The position numbers were made by a program, and so were the translations under genes. The notes under the pieces were generated by a model. That model worked only from the letters and a program-made list of their open reading frames with translations. It was not told where the DNA came from and searched no databases. From Anisus vortex (lineage: Eukaryota; Mollusca; Gastropoda; Planorbidae): 64,000 bases of DNA. Of the stretch, positions 50,886 through 61,637 are shown in pieces. Within the stretch, counting starts at the first letter, position 1, and each line of letters starts with the position of its first letter. The DNA is taken from the NCBI GenBank assembly GCA_949126835.1, contig OX421492.1, positions 43,550,998 through 43,614,997 of the forward strand, in the 5' to 3' direction.

Positions 50886-53800
50886 CTGCAAGAGAAAATA
50901 AGTGAATTAGTTCATTTCATCTTGCTTCAGGCAAAGGTGTTTCTTAGTGGTTAAAGGTGTATACAAAGTATGAATTCAAACTTTGTATCAAACTGAAAAC
51001 ATGAACATGATTCTGATAAGCAAATTTATTAACAAAAAAGTGTTCAATTTAAATTCCTGCCTGTATTCAATTATTTTTGTAGAATGAATTCAATGGACAG
51101 TTTGAAATGAAATTAGAGTTATAAATATAACATTGGTCCTAAACAGTCTAATTAGAGTTATAAACATAACATTGGTCAGTATAAAACCTGAGCCACAGTC
51201 TCTTTGAAATGTGAAGACCCTAAGAATTACCAAAGTTTATATTACGATTACATAGTGTAAGCCGATACCTGCCTGTAGTCACAAAATTAAACAATATAAC
51301 ACACTGAAATTTTACATTTAAATACAGCAAAATGTAATATCGTCTTTAAACCTTATTTCACCTATACACTGTTTGTTTACGGTAAGCAATAAGAACATAT
51401 TTTGACCAAGAAGAAAAGAATATCTTAAAAGTAATTGCTCTTCTTGATGAACTTACATAATGTGGAGAGCTGAGGTCATCGCAAAGTCCAGGTAGTTCCA
51501 GAGCAGGGCAACACTCAGATAACATATACTCAATGAATGATAATCTGGACATTTGGCATGCAGTAAAAAACAGGTTGTTGTGGTTTTCTGGTTGAAAACC
51601 GACCACTAGGCGTCTACTATTTGCGTCCATTAAACGTAAAGTTGAGACGAAAGCCAGAAAATTGTCTTGCCTCAGACTTTTATTAAGCAATGAAATGACA
51701 GAGCTATATTTAACTTGATCCCGTGACCCAATGAGCCTGGAAATAACAATGGAACATATTATTGAGTAATTAAGGTATGAAATGAGCCTGGAAATAACAA
51801 TGGAACATATTATTGAGTAGTTAAGGTATGAAATGAACCTGGAAATAACAATGGAACATATTATTGAGTAGTTAAGGTATGAAATGAACCTGGAAATAAC
51901 AATGGAACATATTATTGAGTAGTTAAGGTATGAAATGAGCCTGGAAATAACAATGGAACATATTATTGAGTAGTTAAGGTATGAAATGAACCTGGAAATA
52001 ACAATAAAACATATTATTGAGTAATTAAGGTATGAAATGAACCTGGAAAAAACAATGAAACATATTATTGAGTAGTTGAGGTATGAAATGAACCTGGAAA
52101 TAACAATGGAACATATTATTGAGTAATTAAGGTATGAAATGAACCTGGAAAAAACAATGAAACATATTATTGAGTAGTTAAGGTATGAAATGAACCTGGA
52201 AATAACAATGGAACATATTATTGAGTAGTTAAGGTATGAAATGAACCTGGAAATAACAATGGAACATATTATTGAGTAATTAAGGTATGAAATGAACCTG
52301 GAAAAAACAATGAAACATATTATTGAGTAATTAAGGTATGAAATGAACCTGGAAATAACAATGGAACATATTATTGAGTAATTAAGGTATGAAATGCATT
52401 AGTTTATTTATTTTTTTAATTAATCCCGTTCGACCTAATTAATCCACACGTATATTAGTTCAAGATAAATATGAAAGAAAACAAATCCCACAATCCCACA
52501 AATAAAAACACTCTGACATAAAGAACACTCACACGTTGGCAATATATTGACCTATGACCTATATATTTACAAACTAGCTAAAACTTTGATTTTACATTTC
52601 CGGAACCCTGTGTAGCAAAAGTTAGCTTGACATTTAGGGAACCCTGTGTAGCAAAAGTTAGCTTGACATTTAGGGAACCCTGTGTAGCAAAAGTTAGCTT
52701 GACATTTAGGGAACCCTGTGTAGCAAAAGTTAGCTTGACATTAAGGGAACCCTGTGTAGCAAAAGTTAGCTTGACATTTAGGGAACCCTGTGTAGCAAAA
52801 GTTAGCTTGACATTTCCGGATTCCTGTGTAGCAAAAGTTAGCTTGACATTTAGGGAACCCTGTGTAGCAAAAGTTAGCTTGACATTTCCGGAACTCTGTG
52901 TCGCAAAAGTTAGCTTATGACACTAACCGTAACCAAATTATAGAAAATACTACTACTACTAGCTTCGCTCAACGCACAAACTTTGCATTATTATTGTGTT
53001 GTGGTTGTTTTTTACATTCATGTATACAAAGACAATTTATTGATGCTAGAATTTGATTAAACTAAAAAAAACTACTACAGAGAAAGAGTAATTGAAAGAC
53101 GATAAGGAAAAATAAATTCAAAACAGGAACGATCATACGAAAAAGGTAGGGGACTTATGATCATAATTATACCTTTTAGAATAACACTACATTTAATGAA
53201 TGTATTTTTTTTTCAACATTTGACTATGTCAAAGTGAAATCGGTCAACACTAGTAAATCCTCTAAACTTTTCTAAAAACAGTTTGAAACTTTAAAGCCTT
53301 AAATGTATTCAAAATTACAATTTCTGGAACTTACTTTACAGTCAATGAGAACGAAAAACTTCCAAAATGTTATTTGTATAAAACTGAAAGTAAAACTTCA
53401 CTATCAATACTAAGATACAGATAGGGTTTTATATTTACCACATGAGACGGAATAGAAATGTCAGGAACAATACTAAGATACAGATAGGGTTTTATTAAAT
53501 ATTCAATAGGAATGTCAGGACCATTAGTCCCTACCCACTACTAAGACTATTAGATATAGAAAATAATTGACAAGTTGAAACCAAAATAAATTAAAGCCAT
53601 TAAAAAAACTTGCCGAATGGGGATAAAAATGTGTCAGGAGCGTAACTAGTGAGTCTGGTGGGGCGACAGCCCAGGCGCCAAAGCTTGGATAAACGCCTTA
53701 CAGATGTGACGAAACTTAGTGAATTAATTATGGACTAAAACTTAAAACTTCAGTTTTAGAAAGGCAATGATTTCAAATCACCACCATGTCTCAAAGGCTA

Positions 53801-54622
53801 TGTTATGCAGTTGTTAAATGATAACAGATAACACAATACATGTTTCTATTGTACAGATGACACAATAAATGTTTCTATTGTAAATACACTCAGCTATAAC
53901 AATCATTTTAGCAGGGAAACAATGATCGCATATGCAACAACAACAACAAAAAAGAGTGCATAGAAAGTGTTTTCAAATATTGCAGAAAATACAACATATA
54001 CAATGAGTAGGATAAAGTTTGAAATGCCCTGCACAGTCGAACAATTAGACACTTACCCGCCATTTCGAACATCTGCCATGTTTCTTGGTTCTATTTGACT
54101 TTCTGTTCCTGCTGTAGGCCTACATCTATGAGCTCCTGATACAGTTGCAGGTCTGTTACTCACATTGTCTCCATCTCGCAGTTTACTTCTTTGTCCAACT
54201 GATGTTGTTTTTGGTCTTTGTCTCATTCCCTCAGCTACATTCAATGAACTTGATTCTTTTCTCTTTATTCTAGATACATTATATATTCCGTTCTCAGAAA
54301 TGGGTTTGAGCGGAACATTTCCAAGTTTAGAACTAGGTTGTCTAGACTTGGACATCTCTCCAGGTTGTCTAGACTTGGACATCTCTCCAGGTTGTCTAGA
54401 CTTGGACATCTCTCCACTGTTTACCTTCTTATTACATCGTTCTGTGATTTTTGTACATGTCATGTATACTTGGTTGAAGCAATGGCTTGTTGTAGAATAC
54501 TTTTCAGTGGACGCATACAGGGATTTTGATGTCACCATCAAACATTGTGACACGTTCAAAGTATCTTTAGACCTAAGTGTCATCTTTTGTTTCTCTGTAT
54601 TATAACAACATTGGTCATTCAT
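49221..54622 (-). CDS. FEM1: FEM1-like ankyrin-repeat protein, CUL2 E3 ligase substrate receptor (three-exon model)
   Basis: Spliced gene join(49221..50885, 51457..51736, 54057..54622) on the minus strand, 836 residues. FEM1 proteins bind C-terminal degrons through ankyrin repeats and recruit CUL2-RBX1 by a C-terminal VHL-type box; this role is family knowledge. Visible here: an N-terminal disordered, Ser/Lys-rich segment (1-188); ankyrin repeats from about 230 to 440; a helical middle segment carrying YRGAVCADN, very like FEM1B; a second ankyrin set with NESILHMCLN and LILLGADPHVKDAVGDSILH; and a C-terminal LKCLAARAV...IPRELYDFIELH tail typical of FEM1. Both introns are GT-AG with GTAAGT donors, and phases agree (2, then 0). 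Human FEM1A-C are about 617-669 residues, so the N-terminal extension is unusual. The start ATG (54622) is the first in-frame ATG after an in-frame stop; an upstream exon cannot be excluded. Confidence 0.85.
50886..51456 (-). other. Intron 2 of the FEM1-like gene
   Basis: 571-bp GT-AG intron, donor GTAAGT and acceptor TTCTCTTGCAG. It holds a short duplication around AATTAGAGTTATAAAYATAA (51112-51140 and 51150-51176). Nothing else is seen in it. Confidence 0.75.
51457..51736 (-). CDS. FEM1: FEM1-like gene, exon 2 (first ankyrin repeats)
   Basis: 280 nt, residues 189-282. The acceptor TTGTTATTTCCAG lies directly before G CTC ATT GGG, completing the Gly codon begun in exon 1. The donor is CAT TAT then GTAAGT at 51456-51451, phase 0. 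The translation contains an ankyrin-like helix pair around NNLFFTACQMSRLSFIEYML and ends SSPHY, joining ATPLWLAVSSGN of exon 3 to make a standard ankyrin start. The acceptor is the last copy of a 51-bp repeat filling the adjoining intron. Confidence 0.8.
51736..52397 (-). repeat. 51-bp intronic minisatellite carrying a splice acceptor in each unit
   Basis: About 13 copies at exact 51-bp spacing. Each unit contains, on the gene's strand, the stretch CCATTGTTATTTCCAGG, which is the functional acceptor of exon 2 in the terminal copy. A subset of units has TTTTTTCCAGG and CATTG with A/G changes. The array abuts exon 2 with no gap. Confidence 0.9.
52595..52920 (+). repeat. 36-bp minisatellite in FEM1-like intron 1
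   Basis: Nine copies containing CCTGTGTAGCAAAAGTTAGC. Units differ at ATTTAGGGAACC versus ATTTCCGGAAYC. The unit length is divisible by three, so an open frame of 97 codons appears; it is not considered a gene. Confidence 0.9.
53637..53700 (+). mobile_element. Possible hAT terminus fragment in FEM1-like intron 1
   Basis: CAGGAGCGTAACTAGTGAG followed by GGGGCGACAGCCCAGGCGCC resembles the fragment at 57490. The second end was not found. Confidence 0.3.
54057..54622 (-). CDS. FEM1: FEM1-like gene, exon 1 (N-terminal extension)
   Basis: Residues 1-188 plus two bases of codon 189. The exon ends in AAT GGC GG followed by the donor GTAAGT (54056-54051). Reading through the donor hits TAA at once, which supports splicing. 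Composition is Ser, Lys, Thr and Arg rich, with no ankyrin pattern, membrane segment or signal peptide. Three perfect 9-residue repeats (GEMSKSRQP) occupy residues 70-96. I do not recognise this segment in FEM1 proteins that I know, so its function is unknown. The open frame continues only about 15 codons upstream of the ATG before a stop. An acceptor-like CTGGCTAG lies in that stretch, so an additional 5' exon is possible. Confidence 0.65.
54335..54415 (-). repeat. 27-bp in-frame coding repeat, three copies
   Basis: Three perfect tandem copies encode the nonapeptide GEMSKSRQP in exon 1 of the FEM1-like gene. The identity at DNA level suggests a recent expansion. Confidence 0.9.
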
Positions 54623-54655
54623 TTCTTGTTCCTTTGCGATCAATGGACCATTGAA

Positions 54656-55685
54656 ACTAGCCAGTAATCAAACCAATTAGACAATGAGCAGTAGCCCTAT
54701 CGCGGGTTGAACAGTCTCTTAGCTCATTAAATATATATAACACAGTCTGGAGTACGAGTAGACGAAGAAGGAATGATGCAATGACGGTTCAAAGAGCCCT
54801 TCACGCTGACAGGTGACCATCGGTCTGGTCGATAGCAATAGAAATGATAGTTAACAGACTATTGTAAATAAAAACATTTAGATTCAGCTTTGTCAATAAT
54901 ATGGTGCATCTAAACTATGTCAAGGGCATCAGTTTATTTGTTCTAATTGTTTAAAATACACACAAACAAACACACACAATTGGTCATATAAATAGAGACA
55001 TATAATTCATTTTCTTTACATATACAAATACAATAAGATACATTACATAATTGTATTGTACTATTGTTTCATTAACAATCCTTTTCTAACATATAACTTA
55101 TAAGAAGACTCTAAATGTAAGGGTTAAGGTAATGATTTTGTAGTCAATCGCAAAGTGTGGCCTAAACAAGTATGTATCTATGTATCATACTTAATTAGAC
55201 TAATAATATCACATTAATTTAAAAAAACAACCACAAACTATTCTATCCTGTCCATGAGACCGATATGTCAGCTCCGTGTACTATATATATTGAAAGATTA
55301 CTATAGTCTAAATGTTGTGAAGCTATGGAACACAGCATCTGGCGGAGTGAGTTTATTGACAGCGTCACTTTGGAGAAATAAACATCTATTGACCCCCCCC
55401 CCCCAACCGTACATTTTAGTTTCAATTGGATCAGCAATAGTAGTTTGAGTTGATTGATTCTATAAACTGACGTATCTAATGAACAGTTGCTATGGCCGTT
55501 ACCAATAACGATGACGCAAGCTAAGGGATGTAATTCGGAATGTGTTGCATTTTTTATAACAAGCCTCGTAAACAGAACCAGCCCAATGATTTCTGGCACC
55601 CTAGCCACCCCATGAAATTCCGGTGCGCCGTCTTGAACTGTAAAGATGTTAACATCCGAACATCTTAGTGTGTCGTTTATAGTGA
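54656..55685. other. Region upstream of the FEM1-like gene
   Basis: A GC-richer stretch at 54740-54850 may hold the 5' UTR or promoter. A 152-codon antisense frame at 55243-55701 was judged non-coding. A C-run lies at 55386. Confidence 0.4.
54727..54740 (-). promoter_or_regulatory. Possible TATA-like element of the FEM1-like gene
   Basis: The minus strand reads TTATATATATTTAA about 105 nt upstream of the proposed ATG. AT-rich surroundings make such strings common, so this is only a positional candidate. Confidence 0.2.
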
Positions 55686-55760
55686 CTCTCTCTCTCTCCA
55701 TCTATCTATATCTATCTCTCTCTCCATCTCTCTCGCTCACTCTCTCTTTCCATCTCTCAT
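55686..55760. repeat. TC-rich microsatellite
   Basis: Interrupted CTCTCTCTC and ATCTATCTATATC tract. Confidence 0.85.
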
Positions 55761-55992
55761 TTTTATAATTCCGATTGAAAATAAAATATGTTTTTATTAT
55801 GTTTACTTTTTCTTTATTTTGAAGATCCTTAATAGAGCCCCCAAGCACGTGGCGCCCCGAGCAACTCCCAATTTTGCCGGTATTTTGAGTTGGCAAAAAA
55901 TAGACATGCTTAATAAGAAATAGGCCTACAATTTTTAAATGAGAACCAGATTTAAAAAAAAAAAATATTATCAAATGCCTGTTTTATTTTTT

Positions 55993-56309
55993 TCATCATC
56001 AGCTATCCATTGACCGTTCCAACCGTTGGAAGGAGCGAAAAGACACATCAGCAATCAATTTTCTCCACTTTTGCCATCTTGAGCGGCTGTCAATAGTTGA
56101 GTCAACTGCAGCCCCGTCCAATCTTTTATATTGTCGAACCAGCATCTTCGCTGACTGCCTCTCCGACGTCCACCTTCTACAGTGCCCTGGAGGATTGTTT
56201 TTAGCAGGTTATTATACCGCAACACATGATCAAACCATGTCAGTTTGCGTCGTTTAATGTTGCCATAATGGTTTTTTGATAACCTGCAATTGATGAGATT
56301 CTGTCCCAA
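55993..56309 (-). pseudogene. C-terminal fragment of a second non-LTR retrotransposon ORF
   Basis: The minus-strand translation has IKRRKLTWFDHVLRYNNLLK, TILQGTVEGGRRRGSQRR and WFDNIKDWTG, the conserved tail found after the reverse transcriptase in many animal LINEs. After WTG the true frame shifts, to RWQKWRKLIADVSFR and a stop near 55998. Next to the stop is GATGATG. The fragment is truncated upstream and unrelated in sequence to the LINE at 58-64 kb. Confidence 0.75.
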
Positions 56310-56319
56310 ACATACTCAT

Positions 56320-57224
56320 CAGCTCTGTGGAATTTTCTCATTTTTCTCTTCTTATTTGTTTGGTGGCACTAAATTGTTTAACCCGATGCAAGCATTCATG
56401 TAAGCATGTGTCTAATACTAAGGCCATTCAAATACGAACAACAACTTGGGTAACTTTTGAAGATAAAATATAATTTTTTGAACGACTTTGTATAGATACA
56501 CTGATTTTGTCCCATCCCAAGATCAGCATAGGCCTATTTTCGAACCCATTCGTCCTTATAGCCTTCTCTTCTTCATTCTACTCAACTTGGAATATTGTCT
56601 GATGACTTGTCCACTATGTGCCCATCGACCTAGCCCGTGCAACTAGGTATTGTGGTCAGCATATGTGATATCTGGAACTAAAATCCTCCATTAAAAAAGG
56701 ATGTAGGCCTACATACTACACCAGAAAACTTGTGAAGCCACCATACTACAATTAGATGGGAGGGCGCAACATTAGCCATCGCGCCTAGCATAGTGTTTTG
56801 ACGATCAAACCTATAGTTAAATATTTGTAAAGTGTACAACCAGGCAAATGTTCAAATAAATAAGGTAGTGCCGCCTCGGAGATTAAATATCATTGTACTT
56901 TCGGTTTCCTAGCATTCAACGTGTCTCGGGTTGGAATATGGAACTAAGATGACGTACTCCATGCCTTACACCGTTGATTGGGGCCCAAACGCTAGTTTGG
57001 TAGTCTATTAAAGACTTATTCCCTGAGGCCGCATGACACTTCAATTTTTTTAAACTTGTTAAGCTTCAGTTTCTCATTGAATAAACAAAAAAGTCTCCAC
57101 CATCTTTTCCCCCTCCACACACGCAAACCAATGGAAGTCTAGACTCGAGAAAGAGAGACTGCCATAATATATTTTTTGTATAGTGCTCTCAGTTTCTTAG
57201 CGACACTCTCATTCCTGTTAACAT
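56320..57224. other. Unique sequence between LINE fragment and 44-bp array
   Basis: No open frame of note and no repeat recognised. Confidence 0.45.
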
Positions 57225-57490
57225 TGGACCTACTAGAACATGACTGACACTTGTATTCCTTCCAACATTGGGCCTACTAGAACATGACTGACACTTGTAT
57301 TCCTTCCAGCATTGGGCCTACTGGAACATGACTGACACTTGTATTCCTTCCAACATTGGGCCTACTGGAACATGACTGACACTTGTATTCCTTCCAACAT
57401 TGGGCCTACTAGAACATGACTGACACTTGCATTCCTTCCAACATTGGGCCTACTGGAACATGACTGACACTTGTATTCCTTCCAACATTG
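57225..57490 (+). repeat. 44-bp minisatellite, six copies
   Basis: CCTACTAGAACATGACTGAC plus ACTTGTATTCCTTCCAACAT; nearly perfect, ending at a hAT-like GGCGTAACTAGG end. Confidence 0.92.
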
Positions 57491-57710
57491 GGCGTAACTA
57501 GGGAGGGGCAGGGGAGGACATATGTCCCCGGTCGCCACGTTTCGGGGCGCCAAAATGAGTATTAAAACTAATTATTTAATTTTATTTTGATGTAAACTAA
57601 TGTATCCCAAATACGTTTGCAAAATTGAATTTTGGAGCTCCACAAATGTCTTCATTACAAACCAGTTTGCAAGCATGATTTTGGCGCCCCCTTGAGCATT
57701 AAGGGTCGCC
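57490..57710. mobile_element. hAT-like MITE fragment
   Basis: GGCGTAACTAGGGAGGGGCA at the left edge of the 44-bp array resembles common hAT termini. Inside are GGGGCGCCAAAA and an inverted TTTTGGCGCCCCC. No clear partner end or target duplication was found. Confidence 0.35.
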
Positions 57711-58199
57711 ATTCTAATCATACAACAAATGATGCATCCACAATGTAGGATTACTGATGGCTTTTTTTTTTTTTAAACAAAAGACAGTTCGCGTTCAAAT
57801 ATTATTCTTCATATACTGAAAGTGGCATCTGGTTTTAGCAATTCTACAGGTTGGATAATTTTGAGTCGAATATAGGGCCTACTTAGCATGAGTACACAGG
57901 ATTCAGTTGTTATCACATTTTTTGGAACAGTTGAAAGTATATCTAATACACATTTTTTTTTAAACAATAGATATTCCACATTTATACGAGTAACCTAAAA
58001 TCTCATAAATAGATATAAAGCGTACTATTAATTAAACATCCATTTTAAAGAAGATGATCAATATTATTATAATTTTCTTCTTAATTATTTTTTAATTACT
58101 AGGACACATTAACATAATGACAGAATGTAAATTTAATGGAAGCATATACTGTACATACACACACTTATATAAATAATTTCAATACTTTTGACTAAGTAT
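57711..58199. other. AT-rich sequence downstream of the LINE
   Basis: Nothing recognised. It may include the LINE 3' terminus. Confidence 0.4.
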
Positions 58200-58304
58200 T
58201 TTATTTTATCGCACCGTTTAATATTTTCTCATTTACAAAGACATACCTACATTATTATTACTTTTTTAGAAAATGCTTAGCTGGTTAATTCGTGTACCTA
58301 TTTT
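58200..58304 (-). other. Probable 3' untranslated tail of the LINE
   Basis: AT-rich sequence after the ORF2 stop, with no clear poly-A or microsatellite tail. The 3' boundary could not be fixed. Confidence 0.3.
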
Positions 58305-60233
58305 TTAAATGCAGACAAGAGTTCTTTTGCAAAAATACTAAGGTTTTTTAATACCTTAAAGATCTTAAATTTAACAATCCGACATTTTTTCTATATTTGG
58401 TCTGGTATAGAAATATTTTTTAAGGTATTTTTTTCGATGACTATCAAATTGTTTACATTCAAGTAAATAATGGTAAGCATCACCTACTGCATTTGCACAA
58501 AAGGGACATAACCTAGATTCATAATCTAGACCGGTGTAGCGTCCCGTTTCAGCAGGGAAATAATTATTACTAGTTCTAATTTTAAGGATTGAAGAAGCAT
58601 CTTTAAAAGACAATTTATTTAAAAAAGGTGGAAAATCTTCCCATGCGAGTTTACTTTTTTATGACGTTATATAACTTTCCTTTATAACTGTTTTGCATAG
58701 TATCATATATGTGTTGTATACTTTGGTCTCTAATTCTTGTGTTAATTATTGTTTGTGAAATTCGAATGTCAAGTGTGTGTTGCTCTAACCACATATAGCC
58801 AAGGCCTAAATGACCTAATTGTAATTTAATTGTGGCGGACCATTTACATTTTTCAAATAGGTTTTCTTTTAATAGTAAATTGTAAATTATTCTAGATATT
58901 CTATTTAATTTACCAGTGGCTATTTTGATCCAAAAATTTAACATTCTTTTTTTAATTATTGAGCTTATATTAAATGTGCCAGTTTCACCAAAAACTACAT
59001 AATTAGGGGTTTTTGTATTAAGTTTTAAAATCATTTTAAAATAACGTAGTCTGATATGCTCTAACATGTCACATAGTTCCATACCCCATATCTCGCATCC
59101 ATAGATGAGAATTGGAAGTACTGTCTGGTCAAATAAATCAATTTGGCTATCTATAGGCAGATCTAGTATATGGCACTTTCTGAGTAGGCTATACATTGCG
59201 TTTGGGCCTTTGATCTTGCAATATTTTCTGTGTTCTAGGAAGGACCCATTAGATGTGAAAATTATACCCAGATATTTAAATTTAGATACTATTTCTATAG
59301 TTTTACCATTTAGTACAAATGTGTTATTCTTATCCTTTCTGCCAAATATCATTATTTTAGTCTTGTCCTTATTAATATTTAGAAAATTCTCTTTACAGTA
59401 GTTGTCGTAAATATTTAGATTATTCTGTAATTCTTTTGATGAGTTAGCTAAGAGTGTGGTGTCATCTGCATAAAGTAATGTAAACAGCTTTAATACTTCT
59501 ACGTTGTTTTCAAATTTGTGGCTTAAACCATTTGAGCCATTTTGTTCTAAAAAAATATCTAAGTCATTTATAAAAATAGAGAATAGGAGAGGGCTCAGGT
59601 GTTCGCCCTCCCTCAAGCCTGCCTCGCAATTAAATGTCGGTGATAGAGTTTTATTTAATCTCACTGACGATTTAATGTCGCTATATCAAGCTTGTATGCA
59701 ATTTAAGAGGATTCCATCTATCCCTATTTCTAGAATTTTGTTCCATAGTAATCTTATTTGGATAGACGGAAAAGCTCTTTTAAGATCAATAAAAGCACAA
59801 AACAACCGGCCTCCTTTATTTTTTTATAAGAAAGTTTAGAGCGTAGCAGGTAAACGCCGATTCGGTTGTTGAGTATACCATGCCGAAATCCTAATTGGTT
59901 TTCATTTAACAGATTATTTTCCTCAAGAAATATTTCCATTCGTGAGTTTAAAATAGATGAAAACACTTTTCCTAAACATGGTAGTAAAGAAATTGGTCTG
60001 CAATTTTCAGGTTTCGTTTTGCTACTTTTGTTTTTGTAGGTCATATAATCCCCAGTGTTCAACTCTCAGGGAAAATTCCCAACTTGAAAATGACATTTAA
60101 AAGTTTTACATAAATAGGTATCATTATTAACTTGGTGCTTTTTATATATTCATTAATAATATTATCATGTCCACAACTTTTTATAATTTTTTGTTTTGTT
60201 TATTGCTGACAAAGCCTCATCGTGTGTTATGCC
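58305..60233 (-). pseudogene. LINE ORF2, reverse transcriptase and C-terminal part (degenerate)
   Basis: Continues the same element on the other side of the hAT insertion. Pieces in order on the minus strand: ITHDEALSAINK (to about 60185); a frameshift in an A-run; a segment ending FPES with a stop; TKPENCRPISLLPCLGKVFS and NENQLGFR (60062-59754), the RT fingers; a frameshift; then a 337-codon block (59664-58651) with AGLREGEHLSPLLFSIFINDL-type palm residues and the catalytic YADD in LLYADDTTLL. After another frameshift comes a C-terminal CPFC...HYLLEC zinc-finger-like motif (58613-58371), with one more frameshift before the stop near 58305. Several stops and frameshifts make it inactive. The clade was not assigned. 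Confidence 0.85.
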
Positions 60234-60596
60234 CAGGGCTGCGGAGTCGGTAGATAAATGTTCCGACTCCGACTCCGACTCCTCATTTTTTTTTACTTTC
60301 CGACTCCGACTCCCCGACTCCTCTGTATTAATATGCGAATGTATTTTGTACATTCCTTGAATGAAAGAAAGGCAACATACATCTACGTGTCATTACCACA
60401 GGACTACTGGCTGGAAAGCCAACAGTCTACTGTATTTAAGTTTAAATATTCATGGGCCCCCTCAACTCTTGCGGGCCCCGGTAGGGGCCTGATCAGTAGA
60501 GATCACGATCGGCGATTCTAAGGGACAAACGGTTAATCCCTTACCAGTGAGAGGCTAGGTTACATATGGGCGCTGCGTTCCCTGTAACCGCAGAAC

Positions 60597-61269
60597 TAGG
60601 GATGTTAAAACCGGTTATTGGTTCTATAAAACCGGTTTAAAACCGGATTTCGGTTTGCCCCTCCCCCCACCCCCCGGAACAGCCAAATGTGCGTAGTTTT
60701 GTAGGCATATTTGAAAAAATACTTCAAACTTAATTAGTGTTTATCTTATCTTATAAGTTTACAGACGTTCCTTCTAGATAGAAGATTATTACGTCCACTA
60801 GGCCCAAAACTCCTGCAGGGCGACAGGGAACCGTCGGTGGCAGGGCTAGAACCCGCGACCTGTCAGTTGTTTTTGGTTGACAGTCCGGTGAACTAACCGC
60901 TGGACCAGCCGGCTTAATTAGTGTTTGCAGGGCATTCAATGGGGTTGATTTGTGTGAATACAATATGATTTTGTACTCTTTACCATAAAATTCTTTAGAA
61001 CTAAAAAATCTGGGCTAATTGAATAAAAGCGATAGTAGCTTTCAATTTTTCAATAATTACCGATTATCGTTGATCATAATATTAAGAAGCATATGAAGAG
61101 GCATATATTTAAGGTAATTTGTAAAATAATGTGTTGAAAGAGAATCAAAAGAATGTGTATTTAATAGTGCCGTTAATAATAAAGCACAGACGCGGTGTTT
61201 TGAAAATCAAAACCGGTTTTCGGTTTCAAAACTGGAATCAGATATTCCGGTTTTCGTTTAACATCTTTA
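60597..61269. mobile_element. Nested hAT-like MITE with ACCGGTTTT ends
   Basis: The ends are TAGGGATGTTAAAACCGG on the left and CCGGTTTTCGTTTAACATC on the right, an imperfect inverted pair. The flanks CGCAGAAC (60589-60596) and ACCAGAAC (61270-61277) share 6 of 8 bases, as expected for an old 8-bp target duplication. It contains a SINE. The exact right end is uncertain by a few bases. Confidence 0.6.
60743..60912 (-). mobile_element. tRNA-derived SINE inside the nested MITE
   Basis: 170 bp on the minus strand. The tRNA-like head starts GCCGGCTGGTCCAGCGGTTA (A box) and has GGTTCTAGCCC (B box); the anticodon region reads GACTGTCAACC, Asp-like. The tail is TTATAAGATAAGATA. A perfect 14-bp target duplication, CTTAATTAGTGTTT, flanks it at 60729-60742 and 60913-60926. 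The intact duplication suggests a fairly recent insertion. Confidence 0.85.
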
Positions 61270-61308
61270 ACCAGAACACAACACTATGAAAAGTATAAAT
61301 ATTGCCAC

Positions 61309-61637
61309 CAGGGCAGTATTTAGGAATGTGGGGGCCCTGTTCCCAAATGTATGTGGGGCCTCTCGTGGTTTCGCCCTGCCTTCCACATAGGGCCTACCTC
61401 AGAAAAGGGCCGTTAATTCATATTACATTCTGTAAAATCATATATTTTATGTTGCATGTAGCTTGATTGAACTGGATCGCTTTAAATTGAATGGGTATAA
61501 ATGGATTTTTTTTTTACATTTTAAACGAAATATGGGGATATCACTCAAACATTTCTTTTTGGGATGTGTGGGGGTCCCTTTTGTGTGGGGGCCCCTGTTC
61601 CAATGGAACATGTGGAACATGCCTAAATACGCCACTG
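61309..61637. mobile_element. Nested hAT-like MITE, 329 bp
   Basis: The left end CAGGGCAGTATTTAGGAATG is the imperfect inverted complement of the right end CATGCCTAAATACGCCACTG. The latter gives CAGTGGCGTATTTAGG, a common hAT terminus. Target duplication ATTGCCAC (61301-61308) and ATTGCCGC (61638-61645), 7 of 8. No coding capacity. Confidence 0.85.

Larger units (their letters stand above)
51737..54056 (-). other. Intron 1 of the FEM1-like gene
   Basis: 2320-bp GT-AG intron. Its 3' third is the 51-bp minisatellite (51737-52397), followed upstream by a 36-bp array (52595-52920), a two-copy repeat with AATACTAAGATACAGATAGG (53406-53520) and a short duplication of ATGTTTCTATTGTA (53840-53883). 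A GCGTAACTAG transposon-end fragment lies near 53637. Nearly all of the intron is repeat or AT-rich filler. Confidence 0.7.

Noticed and set aside
54165..54605. 146-codon forward frame opposite FEM1-like exon 1
   Set aside because: Shadow of the real minus-strand exon; it carries its triplication in mirror form.
55243..55701. 152-codon minus-strand frame
   Set aside because: Includes a C/G homopolymer and microsatellite edge, and has no recognised domain or splice context.
60835..60912. Asp-like tRNA gene
   Set aside because: The acceptor and anticodon arms do not fold well, and a SINE body, tail and 14-bp duplication follow.
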